Assembly (NCBI GenBank): GCA_902805475.1
Contig: CADCSX010000009.1
Coordinates: forward strand, 1,922,001-1,986,000
Length of the DNA stretch: 64,000 nucleotides
Reading direction: 5' to 3'
Source: Entonaema liquescens
Lineage: Eukaryota; Ascomycota; Sordariomycetes; Xylariales; Xylariaceae
Shown: piece by piece, positions 1-11,700 of the stretch
Numbering within the stretch: the stretch's first letter is position 1
Layout: every line of letters starts with the position of its first letter
Position numbers and translations under genes: made by a program
The notes under the pieces: generated by a model
The model's database searches: none
Told to the model about the DNA's origin: nothing
What the model saw: the letters and a program-made list of their open reading frames with translations, nothing else

Positions 1-359
1 GGAGATATAGCAAGGTATCAGAGGGGGTATATTGTAGATACAACACCGCGCCTGTAAAATAGCAGAAAGTAATCCCACACCCTTCCCTCCTCGAACAGGT
101 GCTCCGTGTCCTGAGACCTTGTCCCAAGTGCCCCAGAGTCCTGACTCTCCCAATCAACCCACTCGAAATTTTGTTAGTACAGCCAGAAAATAGAAGTGGA
201 ACACCAGTAATAACCCCCTTTTAAACCCTTTGAAAAGAACGCCTTGTTTTCCCATTTGCGCAAAACAACGCCGAGCAATGCGGATATAACCCTACCTAAC
301 ATACTGGGAGGCTAGCTCTAAAACACCGAGTCAAGTATCGTGTGAAGCTGGCTATAGCT
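1..359. other. Window edge, 3' flank of the PHD gene
   Basis: No coding region recognised. The stretch lies downstream of the minus-strand PHD-finger gene and probably contains its 3' UTR. Confidence 0.5.
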
Positions 360-2493
360 TCAGGGCGCAAACTCTTGCTGCCACTTCACCAAGTCCCGTG
401 TTAATATGTCCATCATCTCGATACAAGACATATCTTTGAATTCCTTTAGTGACGGGAGATTATGGTTGACTCCGTTGGTTACCGACCCGTTCATAGTTAT
501 ACTGACATTGTCGTGTTTTTTGCTGTCGCCGTTTACCTTAATTGAAGGTACTATAGTGACGGATCCATTGCTGGCGCTGTTCTGTTGTGTACCAGCTGAG
601 TCTGATATGGGCTCGCTCGCGAGCTCGACCTGCGTTCTTGTGATGTATTCTAAGATGTTATTGGCACGTCTCTTCATATCTGTCATAGTGATTCTCGAAT
701 TCATGCCGCCTTTTGATTTGCTCTGCTTGTTGGTAGGCTCGTGAGTCGACTTTGTATGTGATGTGCCGTTCTCGTCGCCATTCCTTGTGATATCGCGCGA
801 CACCGACCTGGCGGGAGACTCGTCATGGTCACGATTATCGCGGTCTTTGGTATACTGATTTCTGCCTTTCTTTTCTGGTTGGTTGCCTTTTTCTTATGAG
901 AACTCGTGGCGACTGGGACCGTAGGAGGTGTGTCGGGAGGGGGCTGGGATGAGATCGGAGGATCTGGAGGTTGCGCGGACTCCGTTGTCCTGTTTGCCAC
1001 GGCACGAACTGCGAGAGGTATTTCCTCTGAAGGGTCGGAGTCTGCACCCGAGTTAGCTTGTTACGTTTTCTATATTATCATTGATATTACCATCAGCACG
1101 TCGACGTTCAGCTCGGCCTTTCCTCTTATTAGCAGCCTCGGCCCGTCTCCGCTCTTGTTCTTCACGACGTTCGTCTCTCTCGGCCTTTTCGCGCTGATTC
1201 CTTGCTGCGTTCCGAGACTTCTTCGAGGATCCGTTTCGGATTGCTAATTCATCCTCGGACTCTACAGGGGGTAGATTGGGGCCTTTCGACTTTTGGAGAA
1301 GGAGATTTGGATGTCGTCCGTTGTCGCTTTATACCCTCGACCTTCCTGTATACCTGTTAGTCGAAGCACTGAATCTTGTTTGCATTTCGGGGACATGCTC
1401 TTCACTGTCGTCTCTACTTCGCTTGGGACGTCTTGACGGAGGTTCAGAAACTTCGGGAATCGCATCTTCTTTGCTCGCTTCAATTGCTCGGCGTAGTTGC
1501 TCCTCTTCGTCGTATGCAGCATCTCGACTGTTCATAGTAGAACGCCGCTTCGACGTATGCGCAGCTGCTGAGGAACGTGAGTTTTTAGGTGGATTACTTT
1601 TAGGAGAAAGCGCACCATCCTTAGCTGTGGAGGTGGCTCGCGAAACAGCTCGTGAAGGTCGATGGATGGGAAGAAATATCGAGTATTTTTGCCTGGGTGT
1701 CATATTTGTTAGATTGATAATTGTAATAGATTGGTGACGGGGAAGTCAATCTTGGAAGGGGAAAATGGAAAACGGAATTGGAGAGACCAAGATCGGCAGA
1801 GGCGCGACCGTCAGCACTCCGCCGCAGCTGAAGGGGCCAAACAAATGCGACAGTTCGCAATTTGGCTCTAGGATTCGATGTTGAGACTTACCCATTGCTT
1901 GCTGTAAATATCTTATGCAAATCTTTTCGACACCTTTCACAAAAGTATTGAACATCGTCAAGATTGGATTCTTCGGCAAAACCGACGCAGGCACCGTGCT
2001 GCCAAGTATTGCAGAATTCACATTGCACATAAAATCCAGCCATGTCGTCTGTAACTTCGACAGCGAAAATACGGTCGTGATCAATTATGTCTCTTGGATC
2101 ATTCTTCGAGTTTTCGTCGAAGGGTGGTGGTCCTGGGTATTCGTCGTGACCACATATGCAACGCACGGCCTCGTCGTCCTCTTGGATCTCGTCGCCAGCA
2201 GATGCCATGTCAAGTAGTTCTATCTTGGATTGCTTTTCTCGATCGTCTTCTTTACCGCGCGTACTTCGTCGACGGAGGATGGGGTCGTCGTTCGTTATAA
2301 TTGTTGAGTCCTCGGGAGGTTCTGAGGATAAAGACCCACTGCCAGTCGACTTTTGGGGGGAACCGGTTTTGGTGAAAGCTCTTGTGCTCCGCTCGGCACG
2401 GCCAGATGCACTGGACGCACTCGAGCTATTATGTGATTGTGATTGGGTTGTTCGCGCACGAGAGGAGCGTCTAGTCGGAGAAGTACCGGCCAT
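360..2493 (-). CDS. Cti6-like PHD-finger protein (Rpd3L histone deacetylase complex)
   Basis: Likely a chromatin reader like yeast Cti6, which ties the Rpd3L deacetylase to histone H3; nuclear. The first exon (2493-1892) encodes a basic Ser-rich N-terminus, then a C4HC3 PHD finger beginning RCICG with the later pairs CEFC and CERC. Intron 1 is 1891-1693 (GTAAGT donor, CTAAC branch), and joins to QKYSIFLP, a stretch I associate with this family. Exon 2 contains the conserved block MNSRDAAYDEEEQLRRAIEA. A 45-nt intron (1334-1290) keeps phase into exon 3 (1289-1091, Lys/Arg/Glu-rich, ending RRRAD). Another intron leads to exon 4 (1041-360, starting DSDPSEE). Within exon 4 the reading frame must shift near 866-870 to reach KGRNQYTKDRD and the C-terminal MKRRANNILEYI block that ends EFAP-stop. 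Family call is firm; the exon 2/3 junction and the frameshift are uncertain. Confidence 0.82.
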
Positions 2494-4874
2494 CGCTTGT
2501 GAATGTAGAGTATAGGCGACTGGATGACGGATCGGATTGAGATCGGGGAAGTAGTCTTGAATGTAGGAGGTGGGTTTAAATGCGACAGCGATTTAAGTAA
2601 AGGATGGAATTGGGAAACAGTCTCTAATAGTCTGAGCTAGAAAGAGGTAAGGTTATAGGTGATTGGGTCGCGACAAAGACGAAATGTGGTTGGAAGAGGG
2701 TGAGGAGACAAGAGTTGCTCCAGGGCGACCGCGAAGGAGCTCTTGAGAAGGAATTCTGGCTACGCGAAGTCAAAGGAAACAGGATAAGGACCTTGTAAGT
2801 TAACCATCAGGTCTATCATGACTGAATTCGGTATTCGTAAAGGCTACGTCAGTTTGCAGAGGTAAAAGTAAGTAATAGAGGGGGGAAGAATGTGTGTTGG
2901 TGAAGGCGAACAAGAGGGTCACTTTTTGGAGAGGTAGAGCAACATTGTTGTATTAGGTATTGTTCCTAGCTGGCCCTCGGGCGCGGGCATACTCGCGCGA
3001 CCAAGCGATTTAGCGACCATCCAGCAGGGGACCCGGCAGCTCCTCAGGTGCTATGGATGGTAAGGTTTTTTTTTTTTTTTCTTTTTCGGGTTAAGTTCTT
3101 AGCTTGGATCCCCAATTGATCCGGGCCCTCTTTCTTGTCGGCTTTCCATCGGTCCGTCCAATCCATTGGTCTTAACTGCACAGGTGAGCGCGGGGCACCG
3201 TATTCACATGTTACTGTTCACACCGTATTTTGCCCGATTGGCATTGGATATGCATGTGTCGATATTCCCATATACACGAAGGTGGGAGATTACCTCGATG
3301 AGGTATGAGGTATGTACCAGGTAATCTTCTCTTTTTTTTTTGTCGTGGCGATGCATTGTTCACGTCGATGTGCTCTATGCTTACTCAAGTACATGTATTG
3401 ATGAGATGCACTGTTGTAAGATACATACCTAGGTACACACCTATTTGTGTTGCACGGTATTGGGAGATATATATGTACCTCGATAAGTTTATGTTGGATG
3501 CATTTTGGCTTTTGAGTTCGATAGCTAGAAGAATGCGATTAGGTAGCGTCGATAGAGATGGGGAAAGGCAATAGGAGGGGAGGGGGGATTGGAAGGGACG
3601 TCACTTTACCTGATGTTCCTGGGCTGCTGGGTTATGGCGGGCAAGAAGGTGGGATTTACCAGTGTCGGGACGAAGTGGAACACAGTATTTTACGACTGTA
3701 AGTACAATTCATATGCTGTGTTCTGACCAATCTGACTTGATAACCGCACCTCACTTACACTTACTTTAAACCTCAGTTAGATTACTAATGGGGCAAGTTC
3801 AGGGTTGATTGGCCCTTGTACCTATGTATCTCGTGTATTTCGTACAGTACATTGATCCTAAACCCTTTCGTGTGACAGTGTGGGCAGCCATCGCTCAGTC
3901 AATTACATATCGCCAGCACAACTGATCTCCTACCTTGTAGGTACCTGCCACCTTACTCAACGCTGCCGAAACTTATTAGGAACTCCCACCTGATTTCTTC
4001 TTCAGATCAAAAATCAAAATCCCAACAACGAAACAAACATATTTTGCTCTTGCTTTCTGCAACGTCTTTGCATACCATTGTCACGGCATCAAGATTTCTT
4101 CCTAGCTTGTACGGATCGGTTCTTATCGTAAACCCATTCTATCAATCTTCCCCGCCAAAAAGGGGACCATCTTGAATACCTAACGGAACGCCACGGAGAA
4201 CTCGTCTTGGGTTGTATTGGTCATCCAAGCCCACCACATCGAGCAGTTTCCGCGGACTGCCATTTTCTGTATGTACGAAAGCCCCATTCGGGATCTTTTG
4301 CCTTCCTATAGCAACGGTACACTTACCGGAGGCTAAGTGGCACTTTTTGGCTAGGGTCAAGCAAGTGGCTCCGATAGAATTGCCTGCCATCTGCTCAAAG
4401 GTTCGGTATTAATCTTGCCATAAATATATAGAAGAAGAGAAGGTCGCTGCAACGAACGCAACTACGCAATTGTGTATCCGCCAGAGTTAAACCTGTCTCG
4501 ATCGCTGTACGATAGCTTGTCGCGCGAACCTTCGACGCTTACTCCGAATAGACGAGTTGAGCAGAGTAGGAATACGTTGGAGGAGACAGCTGGGCTGTCG
4601 ATGCTATAATTGTAATAGCGGGATGTAATGGGTACGTCGTTTCCCCGGTGAGGGACATTCACAGTAGAAAACGAGATGATTGTTAGCGCCGCGACAACCA
4701 CTTGCCTGTCCAATATGGTCTCGACAACTGCCACCTGCTCTACCGCATTTCCCTTTTCGCGTCGCTGTTGAGGGAATGGCTGGAGACCACATCTCGGCAA
4801 AACGGGCTCTAACACATCTCTCGTCGCATTCAACATATGACCGTCAAGGGCGCCTTTGAATTCTATTTTCAATC
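2494..4874. other. Intergenic region
   Basis: About 2.4 kb between divergent genes. It holds a T-tract near 3066-3080 and a TACCTAGGTA palindrome at 3426. The minus-strand frame 4142-4390 and the plus-strand frame around 4470-4610 look somewhat protein-like, so 5' exons of the downstream plus-strand gene may lie between about 4200 and 4870. I could not fix them. Confidence 0.4.
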
Positions 4875-6727
4875 ATGTGTTTTTGCGTTGTATTTCCATT
4901 AAAGGCCGTTTGGCTAACACTCTCGCGATTTGCTCGCGGAGCAGGGCCTTCAGAGAACATGTCTCCCGAACCCTCACCACTGTTTCCTGATCGGCCGATT
5001 CGACCTCTCCCGAAGCGTCGACTACGTGAACGACTTTCGCCCGATGTTGCCGATAGCATTCAATATCCCCCCACGCCTCAAACCACAGCGCCCTTGTTTG
5101 TCTACCCATATAATGCTAAGGAAGATTTAGCGTCGCTGGGAGCCGAATCTCTTAACGTAGCACATCGAGAGAATGCAGCTGAATTGGGTCAAGAAGCCGG
5201 TCCCCGTAGAAATGGCCTAGGTAACGATAACGACGGTCATTCACTGATTGGACAAGTTCGCAGAGCTTTTGTTTCACGGCCCCTCCACGATTCGCCAGGA
5301 CATGCGACTCGTACTCCTCTACGACAGGGTCAATCTCGACAACCAAATCCGCAGCCACCGCCTTCTACCGCATCTTCTGCAGACGGTTACGATTCTTTTG
5401 AAAACAGTAACAACAAGAAGAAGAGGAAGATCCCAACTGCTGGTGAGACGATTTTGAATGGAACGCACGTGCTCAACGACCTTGGAACGTTAGGAGTGTC
5501 GTCACCCGTAGCAGGCGACGAGGGATCTTTAGATAACTCTGGATCGACTTCCGCGGCTTATTATCAATCTGGGGGTCTCGCAACCGGCGGACAAGGAATT
5601 TCCGGTCCTGGTAGGGGCAGGTACGGCCGGGTACGCAATGGTAGGAGCCCATTAAGGACCCTGCCAGATCCAAATAGCAACTGGGGAAATCGGGCCCCTA
5701 ATAAACTCAGACCAGGTGGTGTACAATATTCATCGCCGCCTGCAGGTAAGCGTTACTTTATGGAATCTCTTCACCTTTCCTTTTTCCTTGCGTCGTAGAC
5801 GGTTTTCATCTTTTTGGCGCATTTTCTTTACCCTATATGTTCTATGCAAAGGCAATTAATCACTAACATATTTTGCTACATTACAGGAGAGAATTCCGGA
5901 ATCATCTCCAGTGCTATCGCTAGTGCGGAGAAATTACAGGTGCCCCAAGGCCAGGAAAATATAAGTCTTCTACACCAAGAATCATCTACAAAGTCTAGTC
6001 CAACGTCGTCTGCACAGTTTACCTTCACATTTGATTCTCAAAATCCTGTTTCTTGGCCTGGCTCTGACCCGGCGCCGCCAAATATGGGACCCTCCCACCA
6101 CATGAATCAGAGTCATTCAGACTATCGGGACCCTTATCTTGGTCTTGGTGCTAGGTCCCAAACCGGATCAGGGCCTCCCCCGAATACGCCAGGAAATATA
6201 CATGGAGGAATTAACGCAATAAACAATGAGGCAGCTAAAGGAGCGGCTCAAGGCAACGCATCAACGAAGAAATCGAAGCGTCGCGGCAATTCGCTCTTAC
6301 AGGCAGCTAAACAACGCCGTAGAGAGACTGAATATCAGAATTTCCACCACCCACCGGCGCCAGAAGATATCTGGATATGCGAATTCTGTGAGTATGAGAG
6401 GATCTTTGGCCATCCTCCTGAAGCATTGATTCGGCAATACGAGATCAAGGATCGTCGTCGACGTCGGGAAGAAGCAGAACGGCGTAGGCTATTGGAGAAG
6501 GCGAAGATGAAGTCGCGCAAAGGCAAAAAGCAAGCAAAATGGCAGCTAAGAATAATGCCAATACCACTGATCGCAATCTCGCGTCCACTACTGGACACGT
6601 CCCTCCTCCGCCTCCGCCTCCTCCCAATGATCATGATGAAGATCAGAGCTTACATCAAGGTCAAATTCACGAGGAAGATCAAGAAAACGGCTATGGTTCC
6701 GATGATCGCTACAAAGAAGAGGGGTAG
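4875..6727 (+). CDS. Conserved fungal protein of unknown function, Cys-x-x-Cys and basic coiled segment
   Basis: Two readable exons joined by an intron (5746-5886, GTAAGC donor, TTACAG acceptor). The first encodes a Pro/Ser/Gly-rich low-complexity region. The second ends in the best-conserved part: PPAPEDIWICEFCEYERI followed by a long basic helix (IKDRRRRREEAERRRLLEKA). A single CxxC pair is visible, so this is not a complete zinc finger by itself. After the helix the frame closes incorrectly: the natural continuation (KNNANTTDRN, a run of eight prolines, an acidic tail ending at TAG 6725-6727) is in another frame, reached by one extra A in the A5 run at 6525-6529. The ATG at 4875 is the first in the open frame, but an acceptor at 4944 (CTAAC, then GCAG) suggests an upstream exon. 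Function not recognised. Confidence 0.65.
6525..6529 (+). other. Apparent -1 frameshift at an A5 run
   Basis: Restoring one A makes the basic helix run directly into the Pro8 and acidic C-terminal frame. As written, the protein continues into an implausible Ile/Arg/Leu-rich tail. Assembly error is the favoured explanation. Confidence 0.6.
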
Positions 6728-8725
6728 AAGTCGATATGCCTAGTCATCCACGAGCACGCGGTAGTAAGGGTGGCGGCGAAGTGGATAATGGTCTTGACGG
6801 CGTCTATGTGAGCCATTGACAAGTATCCGACTCTTGTCTTCGATTGGTTGGACTATTCGGCATTCCAGCATTGATAGCGTGTGTCACCGTCGTCTTCTCA
6901 ACTCCTATTGCATTTTCGAAACCCTTCTTTCGCATGAATTCTCTAGGGCCTCTAGCCTAGATATGCCACCTACCCGGAGTGTGAAGCCCAAGTTCCGTTT
7001 CTCACCTTACTATCGTTCAACTCGTATACTTTTCGAGGCCGAGGCTATCTATCAATCGTGATGCCCTTTCGTAGCGTTTTAATACACTTTTCAACTTCTG
7101 AAGATTAGTGGTCGCTCAGCGGAAGTAAATCATTCCTATGGATTAGACCAAGCGAGCATTGACGAGGTTGCTATCCGTGGTCGAGAATCGTTGTCAACAC
7201 CTGTAAATCATGCACTCAGTGTGCTATGATCAGTACCCCTTTCAAGCACTGTCATTAGAACTGCCTCGGGGCCTATAGACTAGATAGACCATCAGGAATC
7301 ATCGACCAAACGAATTGGTTTATTTGACTTTGTGTTCTCACTTCTCAAGTATATGGAATATGCTTGATTTTCGTAGTCTCAATGCCATGCATCTTCATTA
7401 TGTCCACCCCTTAGTGTAAAGAAAACCAAGGTAATACTTGACTTAAAAAAAAAAAAAAAAAAAAAGGTCGGGATGAAGTGTTAAAGAGCCAAAGGTAGTT
7501 AAGCACGTGTGCGCTGCTCTTATTTCACCACCATTGGGCTATTTCGGTTTGATGACAGGGGAGGTCGCCTGTGTGACATGGCACTGTACCTACATATAGG
7601 GATAACTACCAGGTATATCAACCTAGGTACGTATCATTCGATCTATCAATTGGGATCTATTCTCAGCTGCGGTGTCTTCTAGTAGCGCACTGATTTGGTC
7701 AATGTAAAGAAAGCAGCCTTTTTTCGAGTAAATAATGCCTTTTGGATATCTGATAAGATAGATATGTCATCAGCCGTCAATTATATACTATACCCAAGAT
7801 ACGCCCGCGCTAGTCAGTTAAATGACGTCATGTAAAGCTAGATTAGAAGATGAAGACCCGCTATCCACCTTCGTACGTGCGGCAATGCGCATTGGAAATA
7901 GACAGGCTTAGGTCCTCAATCTCAAAGAATATAGCAGCCTAAAGAGGTACATATGTATAACGTGTACCTGCAGCATTGTTTTTTTCTTATGACAATTCAC
8001 ATATAGAAGTATGTAGGTACCTAATTTAAGAATTGCTCACATAGAGCCACTGATGGTAAAAAAAAAAAAAAAAAAAGACGTGGCTCCACGTCAGAAGAAT
8101 GAAAATTTAATTCGTTAGTCCTAAAGGCCAATGGCGGGATGGGTATTAAAGTTGAGCCTTTTTCAGGGTCTTAAGGGCTCCAATATTAGCCACGAGTCCG
8201 GTTGTATGTATGTATCCAGATCCTCTCTATATTATTCAAATATTATTGCCGTAATATACGCCTAAGGTATCTGGTTATGTAAGTGCTAGAAAGTGGAGTT
8301 TTGCTGCGTGGGAAGCAGTAGTAACCCCACGTAGATTATTAGAATGACGGCACTGTACCTATTTCGTCTTAATTTAAACAGCTAAGTGGATAGCGCATGA
8401 TGTCCACTACTTACACTAGTGTGGCTTAGGGTGTTTTTCCTTTTGTGTTCATCATCATACCTTCGACTTCCCAGGATTCCCGTTCCTGAGAGCTTCCTAA
8501 AGTCTTTTTTTTTTTTGTTCCAACGCGCCGGGAAAATCCATTTCAAGTTTCGCTTACTTCCCGCGTTTCCTACAACACAAAGCCGGTTTGGGATTTATAG
8601 TCGCGGCTTCACAACAGACCATATTACCAAAGTACCTTACGCATTAGACAATACTTGTATTCCCATGCAGCCTTTATTATAGTCGATTCAGACCAGGCCT
8701 TGAGCCTGCGGGTCGCTCAGTCAAG
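6728..8725. other. Intergenic region with poly-A tracts
   Basis: No gene recognised over about 2 kb. It contains A-runs of about 20 at 7445-7465 and about 18 at 8058-8076, and one CCTAGGTA-type palindrome at 7621. The last few hundred bases probably carry the promoter and leader of the large downstream gene. Confidence 0.5.
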
Positions 8726-11700
8726 ATGTTCGGCTCGTCGCGAAGACATCGGCCGCCAAACCCTGTAAGTATCTCACCGGCTTGTCTCTAGTTTATCTCG
8801 AGTCGTCGCATTCCATTGTCTTAGGGCGCGAATATCAATTTACAAACTTGCACGACTCATGCTTCTTTATTCTATGAGGGCGCTAAGTTTGAATGTCTCT
8901 CGGGTCGCTTCGTGGTTGGTTGGCATGAAGGGGTTTCCCCATTGGGTTGGATGAACGATTCACTCATCATGACGAAGTTCCTAAACCCATACCATCACGT
9001 TTATTAACTCTCTAACTAATGTGTATCGCAAATACTAATACATATTTTGAAATTTCTACAGCCTCTGAATTCCAGAACCGCGGATCCAAATGCAACATCA
9101 GCCGCCGCATCCGCCTTCATGTCTGCCTCGAATCACAAACCCAGCAGGTCGCTCTCGTCGGCTGCTGCGGCTGCAGCGCTCCGGGCACGTCCTCATACAC
9201 CTACAAACGTAGGTGAAGTTCAAACAAAGCGGACGATGCGTCGAAGCGCCTCGATATCATCAGCAGGAAGTGCTGCCGTAGCTGCTACTAGTTCGCGCCC
9301 ACCGGAACTTAAAAGGACGAACAGTTCAAGCAGTATGGCAGAACGTACATTTCGAAGTCCTTCGCCGCATCGAGCTGGCTCGATTCAAGCGACTGACGAC
9401 CGCCCACCTGTGCCCCAAATACCCACAGATCATAAAAAGTTAACACGCCAAGCTCCCACAGGTGTGGGAATGCAGAATTTTCGGACCGCATCGCAAAAGA
9501 TAAAGCAAGGACATTCATCATGGTATACCGAACCGTCTGGTGACCCAAGTAACGTAAGGACGTCTGATCTTTCGATGAAGACACGCAAACCCCAGCCGAT
9601 AAAACCTCGGGATACCACTAGTACATCGCAGAGGCCAGACAGCAGAAGCTCATCAGTGAACTTCTCTTACCCGACTGTTTTCCGTGCCCAGTCACCGCCT
9701 GCGTCTCCTTCTTACACCCAGGTGCCGCAGTTTGCCAGCCCACCACCCCGAAGGCCTGCTTCGCCACCTAGGTCGAATAGAGCTTCTATATCTTCGATTA
9801 CAAGTGGAAAGTCCGACCTGCCTATGATATATGATCCAAATTCTAGGAGAATGGTTCCAAGACCTACGGCAGATAATGACTCCTATGTCAGGGAAACGGT
9901 AGAGAAGCAGTCAAAGAAGAAGAAATACAGCGGAGCTCAAAGAGAAGGTACCTATTCGGAGAAGGCAGTAGGCGCAAGGGCAAGAGGGGCTGCTATTAAC
10001 GCAGACACGAGTCAACGCAATCCACCAAAGGGAGAGATACAACTTGTCGAGACAATACCAGGAGAAGAAGAGTTGCGGCTATTAGAGGACCCTACAGTCA
10101 AGACCATTACTACAACATCAGGACGACCTATACAAGATCGGGAAGGGTTAGACAATAACAAACAGTCACCGCCATTACAACCTACACACGTATCAGGGAC
10201 CGAGAGTCCGCCCCCATTCAAGCCAACTTCCGATCATCCAAGTCCAAGCTCTCCAAGCTCTCCAAGCTCTCCAAGCTTAGATACCAAACCAGACGTTATC
10301 CCAGATGTGCCCGAGGATGACTCCGACGAAGACGACGTTATGACCCAACCGTCTCGAAAGGTATTGGAGGCGCTCGATGCAGTACCCACAAGACAATCCA
10401 TCTTTGAGCAACCTCAAAATCCACCACCTTCGAGTAAATCAGCTCGTATAGCTGTTAGTCAGAACCAAAACGACAGATCTCTAGAACAAGGTGATCTCCC
10501 TACCGAGCGTGCGCCGGAGAATACGTCTCAATCTGCGAAAAACAAATCTGTGATGGAGCTTTCCAGTAAAGAAGCTTATGTGCGGCGATCAAATTCGAAC
10601 AGCCCAGCTCGGCAAGCTCGTTTCTCGGCAACCCCTTCAGATAACCTTACAGTACGGCACACCCCTTTACCAAGGTCAGCGTCTCCTATCAAGTCGGCTC
10701 TCAAGCGTACCAGTTCGACATCAAGAGAAGTATCTCCATCGGAAATGGGCTCGGATGTTTCGAGATCTCGTGGCGTTTCTCCACTACAAGAGGAGACAGC
10801 AACGCCTCGTAAAAAGTCGGTCCGCGTTAGTTTTGATGATCGAACCATGGCTACAGTGGTGGGTGAATCTGCAGGAGATACAGATGAGTCAGGCTCGCCA
10901 AGCCTCGAGAAAACAAAGCGGCCTTGGTATAGTAATATCGGGAGAAGTAAAAGGAGAGAATTCACTCTCGAGGATGATGAAATTATGAAGCCTAGGCCTG
11001 CGTTACCGAGTTTTGGAAGTATCAGGGAGAAAAAACCGAGAGAGTTTGAAGAGCGACCACTTGTACGCCCACACGAAGCGAGTCTACCGCATGAATTGCG
11101 CCCATCTGTCCCAAGTGCTCCTGATGGCTCTGGGGTGCCTGGAGAGCCTCCATTGACGCAATCAAGTGACCAGGTTGTAAACCCTGATCTTGCCCGGGAT
11201 CGAACTCCACGTAACGCGCCAAATATTTCAAGGTTTAGAGAGCCATTGCCACCCGTCGTAACTTCAGTGGAAGGAAGTGGTTATATCTCAGATAGCATCA
11301 GGAGTTCCGATTCGGATGACGATGACGACCTCCTTAACAGTATTGGAGGAGCAAGTGATACTGAAGATTTTCCCAACACACAAATTACCCAACCAGACAC
11401 GCAAGATAACTCTCAAAACAGCTCGACTCTCCTGGAAAAAAGGCTCTCTGGCTCGCAGGCGGGTGTGCCAAATGCAATTCACCTCCCACCGCACGATATT
11501 CCCGAAATTGCTGTCGTAGAACCTAGTCCAAGAGTTCCGGAACAAGGCACATCTGCCGCAAGCGTACCAGAAGAGCCATTCTTCGACGTCCCTGGTGGGT
11601 TCCCAGATGATGGATCAGAAAATTTCCATGAATTTCGGCCTACACCGGAGAATATGAACGGCAAAGCCAATAACGACGCCCCACCGTCCCCCTCTCCCAT

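Noticed and set aside
4142..4390. Minus-strand 82-codon frame with protein-like sequence (LLDVVGLDDQYNPRRVLRG)
   Set aside because: No family recognised, no splice partners found, and it lies where 5' exons of the plus-strand gene could be. Kept only as a remark.
7444..8076. Long A-runs as possible retroelement tails
   Set aside because: No target-site duplication, no reverse transcriptase or element body upstream; simple homopolymer tracts are frequent across this window.
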